Of a stretch of DNA of 64,000 nucleotides, positions 57,542 to 64,000 are shown piece by piece (position 1 is the stretch's first letter; each line of letters opens with the position of its first letter). The stretch covers positions 1 to 64,000 of the forward strand of contig JAUCBJ010008942.1 of assembly GCA_032718475.1 (NCBI GenBank), written 5' to 3'. The stretch is from Nemertoderma westbladi. Taxonomy: Eukaryota; Xenacoelomorpha; Nemertodermatida; Nemertodermatidae. The notes under the pieces were generated by a model. That model searched no databases, was not told the DNA's origin, and was given only the letters and a program-made list of their open reading frames with translations. The position numbers were made by a program, and so were the translations under genes.

Positions 57542-58016
57542 TTGTGCGACGGGCCACATCGCTTGAGTGGGTGTGATGAATTCTTAAAGAAAACATTGAA
57601 GGATAGACGTGATGTCATGTGGGATAAACGGTTGTGCTATATTTTCCTCAGGCGAGGACATCAACGAAGAACCTGTTACTCAGAGGCGAGGTGTGCTAAG
57701 TGCGGCGCGAAACATGATATCTTGCTGCACACCGAGTTTGATAGGACCCGTACGAGTCAGGTAAGTGAGCCCGAACTACATGTCCAATTCAGTGATGTGA
57801 ACGACACTGACCACAGTTCGGAGATGGAAGGATTCTACACTGATGAATTTTCAGACGAAAATGAATCCTGTTATATGATCAACACAACTGTGTATCGAGC
57901 ACTTACATATGAGACCGAAACGGAGGGAGAAGAACCCCGACTGTCTATTCCAGATCGACAGCTCTCTGGTAAAGCGCCAACATCATCTGTCGGTATCCGA
58001 GAGTTTCCCGTAGTGC
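57542..58016 (+). pseudogene. gag: BEL copy A gag zinc knuckles
   Basis: It carries MCDGPHRLSGC, RLCYIFLRRGHQRRTC (one Cys of this knuckle is changed: CYNC in B, CYIF here) and CAKCGAKHDILLH, followed by the acidic spacer up to REFPVVQL. There LINE3 inserts, and the frame runs on into LINE3 without a stop. Confidence 0.82.
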
Positions 58017-58021
58017 AACTG

Positions 58022-58663
58022 TTCCACTATATCCCTAACCAGATGAATAATTACATATCTGATATGTGGAAAAGGAGAATTTGCGCTAATTACCAGGATG
58101 ACGTGGATGATATTAGATCGCCACCTCTACAACCAATAAATATGGAGTGCTGGAGAAGCGTTGAATCGTTCATACTTGGTGTCCTCTTGGGTCAACCAAA
58201 TACTGCATATATGAAACATTTATATGGTGATATAGACAACAATATGTGCTTATGTGGGGAACCTGAAACTGCAACACACTTTATATTTGAATGTAACTTA
58301 CCACATAAGATCACATATATCCAGTCACTCAAAAACAAACTATGGAAAAAGGGTCTATCCGAGACATTAAGTAGCTTACAGTTCTGCCGAGATACAGAGG
58401 TTATTTCTGCACTGATAGCGGTGTGGACGAGAACGTGACGATGATTATTGAAACAAAACAAATATCAAACGAGGAGGCGCTAAATTCACAAACATGGTCG
58501 ACTAAATGTTAACGAATAACTGAACTGAATAACTTTTAATTCATTTAAAACACATTTTATCATTCTAATTAATAAATACATACTGTATTTGATTTTAACT
58601 AACTATTATTGTGCCTCCATTTGATCTGCATATATGGATATTTTATTAAAGAATTATATATAT
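58022..58663 (+). mobile_element. LINE3: 5'-truncated LINE 3' end inside copy A
   Basis: Flanked by aactg (58017-58021 and 58664-58668). The first 417 bp encode the C-terminal part of a LINE ORF2-type protein with the Cys/His motif CLCGEPETATHFIFEC (pattern C-x-C-x8-H-x4-C), typical of the tail of I, Jockey and R1-group elements. It ends WTRT and a TGA at 58436-58438. An AT-rich 3' untranslated region of about 225 bp ends in TATATATAT. It is unrelated to LINE1 and LINE2, which lack this motif and have TAG tails. Confidence 0.8.
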
Positions 58664-58668
58664 AACTG

Positions 58669-59480
58669 AGGGTCCATGGGATAGGGAAGTGAACGCCCTC
58701 CTTGACTCCGGCAGTACAGGCACTTTTATAGACAAAGACCTAGCCGAAGATATCTTTGCTGGTCAACCTATCTTTGCTGGAATTATGCAGGTTTGGAAAT
58801 CCACAGTATCAACAGATTACTATATGGGTTCGTTGTCCACTCCCCAAGATGAACTCGGAGAAAATAGTGTAAGGTCAGTCAAGATGGTGCCGATAAAGAA
58901 CTTTGCAACTAGCCAAGTGGAGCCTTACAACTGGGATGAAGATCATTTTACCCAGCAATAATGTATCCAGGGGTACAGATTTTGCTCGGCCAAAACGCAC
59001 ACGAGGCGCTTGAGACATTAGAAAAACGGCCTGCTCGACCGCGACCACTCCAGACATACGCGGGAAGAACAAGAGTAGGTTGGTACTTCACTGGACCTTC
59101 CCATAGGACTTTACAAGAAAGACTCCCGAGTGAACAAGTCCACCAGGTAAATAAGTGGGAGGAAGATATAAGTGAAGAAGAAATTCCAGCTGAGGAAACT
59201 CCATACTCCTCAGATAACGACGACATATGTAATTTATATGACGAGGAAAATACCATTGAAATCCTCACTGAGAACCAAACTTGGTTAAACCAGGTCAACT
59301 TATGTAACCTTATCAGTCAACATAGCGAACAATTGACGTATGATGATGAATTAAATGAAGCTGTAGAGCGGTATAATAGTAAAATATGCGATGAACACGC
59401 CATATGATTCTTTACTCAAGAAGCGGTAGAGCCTAATTCCTACGACAAAGCATTATCGGTCGAGGAAGGGAGAGCAAAGC
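58669..59480 (+). pseudogene. pol: BEL copy A protease and pre-RT linker
   Basis: After LINE3 the frame resumes with NALLDSGSTGTFIDKD (catalytic DSG intact). It lacks about seven codons present in B between QPIF and GIMQVWK. It stops after DEDHFTQQ near 58960, where some further codons are lost. VQILLGQNAHEAL and the linker follow (58961-59407) to a TGA at 59405-59407. The upstream halves of protease and knuckles are separated by the LINE3 insertion. Confidence 0.82.
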
Positions 59481-60290
59481 AGATGCAGGAAACGACCACA
59501 CGTTATCTGAAAGATGAAGGTTGTTATGAGATTGCTCTGCCGTTCCGATGGAGAGAACCCAGCTTTGTGAATAACCGACCTTTAGCGGAAAAAAGAATCG
59601 CTCAACTTCTTCGGCGTTTGACGGCTAACGATCGAGCCAAAGAAATGTATAAAACCCAATTGAAGAAGTTTATAGACAAAGGATTCGCGGAGCGAGTTCC
59701 GGAAGAAACACCCATAACGGAGAGAACGTATTATTTGACACATCATTACGTTCCCAAGCCCGGTAAACCAAATGAAGTCCGGATAGTGTTTCATGGCTCC
59801 GCCCTTTACATGGGACGATCCCTGAATTCCGAACTGTTGCCGGGACCCAACTTACTCCAATCTTTGTTGGGAATGTTACTACGACTGAGGCAATATTCGA
59901 TCGATTCGGACATCAAAGGCATGTTTCTACAAGTTAAAGTGTTAGCTAGGGATCGAGACAGCCTACGATTTTTGTGGTGGCCTGAAGGAGACCTCAACCG
60001 AAAACCGGTAGAGTATTGGATGACAATCCAGGCTTTCGGGGTCATATCGAGCCCCTCCAACGCTTGTTCAGTAGTGCGTACCACTGCCGATGACAACAGA
60101 GACGCCTTCTCTAAAGCGGTTATTGACAACATCAAACGGGATATTTACATGGACGACAATTTAAAGTCCCTCCCATCGGTGGAAGAAGCAATCGATGTTG
60201 CCAAGTGAATGGTAGAGTGCTTACAACGAGGTGGATTTCGCCTAACCAAATTCACTAGTAACTCCTGTGAGTTCCTGGAATGATCCCAGT
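59408..60290 (+). pseudogene. pol: BEL copy A reverse transcriptase
   Basis: It is open through YYLTHHYVPKPGK, IVFHGSALYMG (FDGSA in copy B, so an Asp-to-His change), SDIKGMFLQV and IYMDDNL. A TGA at 60206-60208 replaces a Gly codon of copy B, and a frameshift follows near 60278. Two residues are missing before SDIKG compared with B. The two catalytic carboxylate motifs themselves persist. Confidence 0.85.
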
Positions 60291-61230
60291 AGAAGACCGA
60301 GGTGTAAAAGACCTGGACCTCATTAAGGACGATCTTCCAGAAACCAAAACCCTTGGATTAAAATGGGACACGGAGAGAGATATTATATTCTTTCAATTGA
60401 AGCAACGAAACAATCCAGTTAGAACAAAACGGATTTGTCTAAGTATCCTGAGCACCTATTTCGATCCGTTGGGATTCACTAGCCCAGTCATACTAGTTGC
60501 TTGGAGCTTATTGCAACAAATGTGGCTCGAAAACCACTTGTGGGATGATCCACTCAAGGGAGAACTGCTAAAGAAGTGGATGAAATGGGAAAATTCTTTA
60601 CCATCTATCGAGAACTTTAAGATTTCCCGCTCCTATTTCGGTCACATTCTCCCAACGTATTCCTATCAACTCCATGTTTTTGGAGACGCCAGCGATATAG
60701 GAATAGGTATAGTAGCCTACCTGAGGGTTGAAACTCCCGATGGAATTAAGGTTTCATTAGTCTCCTCTAAAGCCCTAATAAACAACAAACTACAAGTTCC
60801 CAGAGCGGAGTTAAAGGCGGCTCTATACGATACAGCCATCGGCCGGAATGTAACGGAACAGATCGACTATCCACTAGAGAAAACTGTCTATTGGACCGAT
60901 GCTTTACTCGTTCTGGAGTATATAACTAATGAAGTCTGTCAGTTCAGCATCTCTGTTACCAAAAGAGTAGCCATTATACTCAGTCTCTCTAATATAGATC
61001 AATGGAGACATTGCCCTGGGACGATTAATCCAGCTGACATCGCTTCCAGAGGTACAACTCCTCAAGAATTGATAGATACTCCAGACTGGTTAGGTGGACC
61101 CGACTTCCTGATTAAAGAAGAGGAGGAATGGCCCCCTCATCTCACTGCAGCAGAGATCAGACAAGCCAAGGGAGTGGAGAAAGTCGAACCGAAAACCCGT
61201 CGAGTAAATCAAAGTTATTTAAGCCAGTGA
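60280..61230 (+). pseudogene. pol: BEL copy A post-RT and RNase H region
   Basis: This is collinear with the start of the copy B 890-codon frame: LKWDTERDIIFFQLKQR, STYFDPLGFTSPVILV, HVFGDASDIGIGIVAYL, VYWTDALLVLEYI, NPADIASRG and WLGGPDFL. It shifts frame at about 61205, and the frame at 61128-61919 takes over. Confidence 0.85.
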
Positions 61231-62956
61231 TAGATCTGTCTGTGCTACATGCCTCCGGTGACGACGCTGTGGATCTAAACTCACCCAAGGATGTTACCCG
61301 AAATACAAATAAATCCGTTATAGAAATCACGAAAAGAGACTGGAAATCTGGAACACCAGATGTCTCGCAAGGACTCTCTCCTCTCCTACAAAGAGCGATA
61401 GATCATTATAGCTCCTGGAATCGGCTTTGCAAGGCCATTGTGTATCTGAAAAGATGTTTCCATCATCACTATTCCAGGATGAAGATCGCTAATGATGCCG
61501 CTCCAGTAGTAGCTGAAAAGGTCCATGCTACTAAAGACCTTCCCACTTATAGAGTGTCTGATAGGTTTCTGACTGAGAAGATCAGTTACCAAGAACATGA
61601 TGATACTAACAAGCAGATACTGAGACTCCTGCAATGTTACGAAGATTCCGATAAGTATTTCCTGTTGTTGAGAAATCCACAGATGCGCTTAAGGGATCGT
61701 TTCTCTAGCACAATGATAGATGGGTTAATACGTGTTGGAGGGAGATTAACTAATGCTCCATTGTCCTTTGACACTAAGTTTCCCATACTCATTAGAAATC
61801 TTGAAATACAAATCAAGATGATTGTAAATGTTCACAGTAAGCTTTACCATGCTGGTAGAGAACGAGTTCTTAGCAAAATTCGAACTCGCTATTATTTCCA
61901 TAAGCCCCTTGAGCTCTAAATCAAGTTCTTAGGAACTGTATACCCTGTAGGAAAGCATTTAGTAGGCCTTTAACACAGCAAGAGGCAGAATTACCTAGGG
62001 AACGAGTAAGCTGTTATGACCCACCCTTTACTAATACTGGTGTGAATTTATTTGGCCCTATTGAAGTATATCATGCTAGGACTATAGTCAAGCGATGGTG
62101 CGTCATCTTTGTCTGTATGACTTGTAGAGCGATCCATCTAGATATGGTGAATGATCTATCTACCAACAGCTTCATACTGAGCTTACACTGACAAATCGCT
62201 CGTTTTGGGACTAGCAACACTATGAAATCTGACAAAGGAACTAATTTCATTTGTGCCAATAACGAGATCAAAGCTTACGTAAAGGATTGGAACCAAAGAC
62301 AGGTGGACGATCAGCTAAGAGTAACATCATCTAGCTGGACCTTCAACGCCGCCGACGCCCCTTGGTGGGGAGGAAGTTGGGAGAGACTCATACAAAGCGT
62401 GAAGACCGCATTTCACTTCATAGTGCCGTGCTGCAGGTATTTCACCGACGAACTTTTGCGGACGTTAATGGAAGAAATCGCCGCCTATCTCAACGAGAGA
62501 CCGCTTATGCCAGTGTCATCTAGTCCCGACTCCCTAGAAGCGCTAACACCCGTGCATTTCCTACTAAAGAAACCTGTAGCCATGCTCCCGCAATCGGAAA
62601 TAACAGACGGAGACGAATACTGCCGACAAACTTGGCAACTTATGCAGTAATTATCCCGTCGTTTCGCTGACCAATTCGAAAAACATTATCTTCCTATGCT
62701 ACAACTTCGAACAAAATGGTTTGTGCAGCAAGAAAACGTCAGCGCCGGAGACATGGTCCTTATCGTGGAATCAGATCTTCCACATAAGAGGTGGCAGACA
62801 GGTCGCATCATCGAGACTCATATATCCGATGATGGTTTAGTGCGATCAGTAGAACTCGTCGTCATGCAACGTAACTTTAAGAAACCTGGAATTGTGTTCG
62901 AAACGCAACAACTTAATCGCCCAGTTGGTCGTTTATGTTTACTGGAAAGAGACTGA
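61205..62956 (+). pseudogene. pol: BEL copy A integrase and C-terminal domain
   Basis: It has the integrase zinc-binding domain (HAGRERVLSKIRTRYY) to a frameshift near 61905, then NCIPCRK and the catalytic core from 61922. The first catalytic position reads GVNLFGPIEVY where B has GVDLFGPIEVY, so the Asp is lost. A TGA lies at 62189-62191. KSDKGTNF and WWGGSWERLIQSVK follow, then a TAA at 62648-62650 and the C-terminal domain (GDMVLIVESDLPHKRWQTG, GRLCLLERD) to 62956. This enzyme would integrate the DNA copy; here it is dead several times over. Confidence 0.86.
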
Positions 62957-64000
62957 GAGTTGTCCGGAAACTATGGAAGGCGAGAGACTCTTCCCACGAC
63001 CACCTCCCTAATCCAACAAACATCTAGGGACTCCGCAATGTAACAGTGTTTGGAGTGGGTGTGTGACTACATTAATTTATTTTTTATTTTTATATTTATG
63101 TATATATTATTATGTAATCTTATTATTATAATCGTTTTCTTTAATTTTATTTAGTAGAATAATAGTTTAATGATTATTCAGTAGATTAGTACAATATATT
63201 CGTGTTTTATTACTTAATTACTTAGTATAATATATTTCGTTTAACGGCGAGAAATAATTCATTTTCTCTTTCCTTACTGTCCGTATCATACTAGAAATAC
63301 TTGACTACAGTAAGATGAAATGTCAGTACTTATTAAAGTACAATATACCGCCCCTACTATAATTAAGTATTATTGGTAAGTAGAGTATTAGGAATGCAAA
63401 GTTCAGATCCTCATGTCTCGGCTAAACCAAGCTCTGGGTAGACCTTGGAAACGACTTGCCTCTTCTCACTGACATTGCTTCTTGCAATATTGCTCTCATA
63501 CCGTATCTTAAATAATACGTATAGTAGAATGATGTCCATTTAACAGTAGCGATTGAAGCGCAAAATATTTGTTAAACAAATCTGTTAATCAATCTTCAAA
63601 TAAATCTGTTAAACCCTTTGGCAATCTGAAATTCTAGTCGATTAAGATATCGCGGCACCCACCGATATACTTGAAAGACGAAATTCTAGAATCAGTGGTT
63701 AACGTCCCCAGACATGTTCTGGAATAAATCGGTGCCCATCCTAAATATTAAATATTTAATAAATATTTACAACGTTTGATATAACAAATGTTAAAATAGA
63801 GAAAAGTATAAATTAAATCTGTTAAAATTTTAGATCCTCTAAAATTCTAGTCGATTGAGATATTGTAGTACTTACCGATACTCTTAAAAGACAAATTTCT
63901 GGAATTAAGGATCCTAGTTCCCAGACATGTTCTAGAATAAAATTGTGTCTATTTTAATATCAAATAATAAAATTCATGGGAATAAATTTTAAATTCATAT
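62957..64000 (+). other. Copy A post-pol sequence, cut by the window edge
   Basis: Non-coding, it matches the inverted copy B sequence at about 41800-42665. It includes GGCGAGAAATAATTC, the TAGACCTTGGAAACGACTTG block and both units of the imperfect repeat around CCCCAGACATGTTCTGGAATA (63710) and CCCAGACATGTTCTAGAATA (63921). ORF3 and the 3' LTR, if present, lie past 64000. Confidence 0.82.

Larger units (their letters stand above)
24975..64000 (+). mobile_element. BEL/Pao retrotransposon copy A (continues past the right edge), heavily invaded
   Basis: The 5' LTR is at 24975-26108. Leader pieces lie at 26109-26953, 31362-31385, 34172-34856 and 54145-54334, gag-pol at 54335-62956, and post-pol sequence to 64000. 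The leader pieces, placed end to end, follow the uninterrupted leader of copy B on the opposite strand, with only short missing segments at the X3 junction. Four independent elements lie within it. Its coding region has many stops and frameshifts plus a changed integrase catalytic residue, so it is a dead, older copy of the same family as B and D. The 3' LTR and any ORF3 would be beyond 64000. Confidence 0.88.

Overview
The window looks like a gene-poor, repeat-dense stretch of an invertebrate animal genome. BEL/Pao LTR retrotransposons, APE-type LINEs, TIR elements and a cadherin-like exon all occur, and there is no bacterial operon structure. I cannot name the phylum from the sequence. Almost every open frame of length belongs to a transposable element. 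The only candidate host coding sequence is a secreted or surface cadherin-type first exon at 23525-24310, with a broken partial duplicate at 19053-19229.

Left block (1-15430). An old BEL/Pao element on the + strand (copy C; gag, zinc knuckles, protease, a pol with its centre deleted) was hit by a second BEL element on the - strand (copy D, 1-5226, running off the left edge). It was also hit by a 5'-truncated LINE (LINE1, about 5891-13763). LINE1 was itself split by a 6.4 kb LTR element, 'X1' (6591-13023, LTRs of 553 and 560 bp, 5-bp target duplication ctgct). X1 carries gag-like reading frames but no recognisable pol.

Middle block (15431-24974). This is AT-rich and mostly non-coding. It holds an approximately 550-bp direct duplication (18663-19217 and 23141-23687) covering the upstream region and first codons of the cadherin-like gene, several inverted-repeat elements, and a striking concentration of the palindrome GTTCTAGAAC.

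Right block (24975-64000). This is one + strand BEL element, copy A, with 5' LTR 24975-26108; its 3' end lies beyond the window. Its untranslated leader is stretched from under 2 kb to 28 kb by successive insertions. These are a TA-flanked TIR transposon with perfect 46-bp ends (26954-31359), a truncated X element (31386-34171), and a near full-length LINE (LINE2, 34857-54144, 10-bp target duplication). LINE2 is split near its 3' end by a young 15.7-kb BEL element on the - strand (copy B, 38207-53929; both LTRs 1181 bp and nearly identical; target duplication gtaaa). Copy A's own gag-pol (54335-62956) is heavily mutated and contains a further LINE fragment (58022-58663).

Copies A, B and D belong to one BEL family. 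It has an unusually long leader (about 2 kb) and LTRs of about 1.05-1.18 kb. In copy B there is a third reading frame of roughly 525 codons between pol and the 3' LTR; it has Cys/His motifs and a basic C-terminus, and I do not recognise it. All element genes seen here carry stops, frameshifts or deletions.
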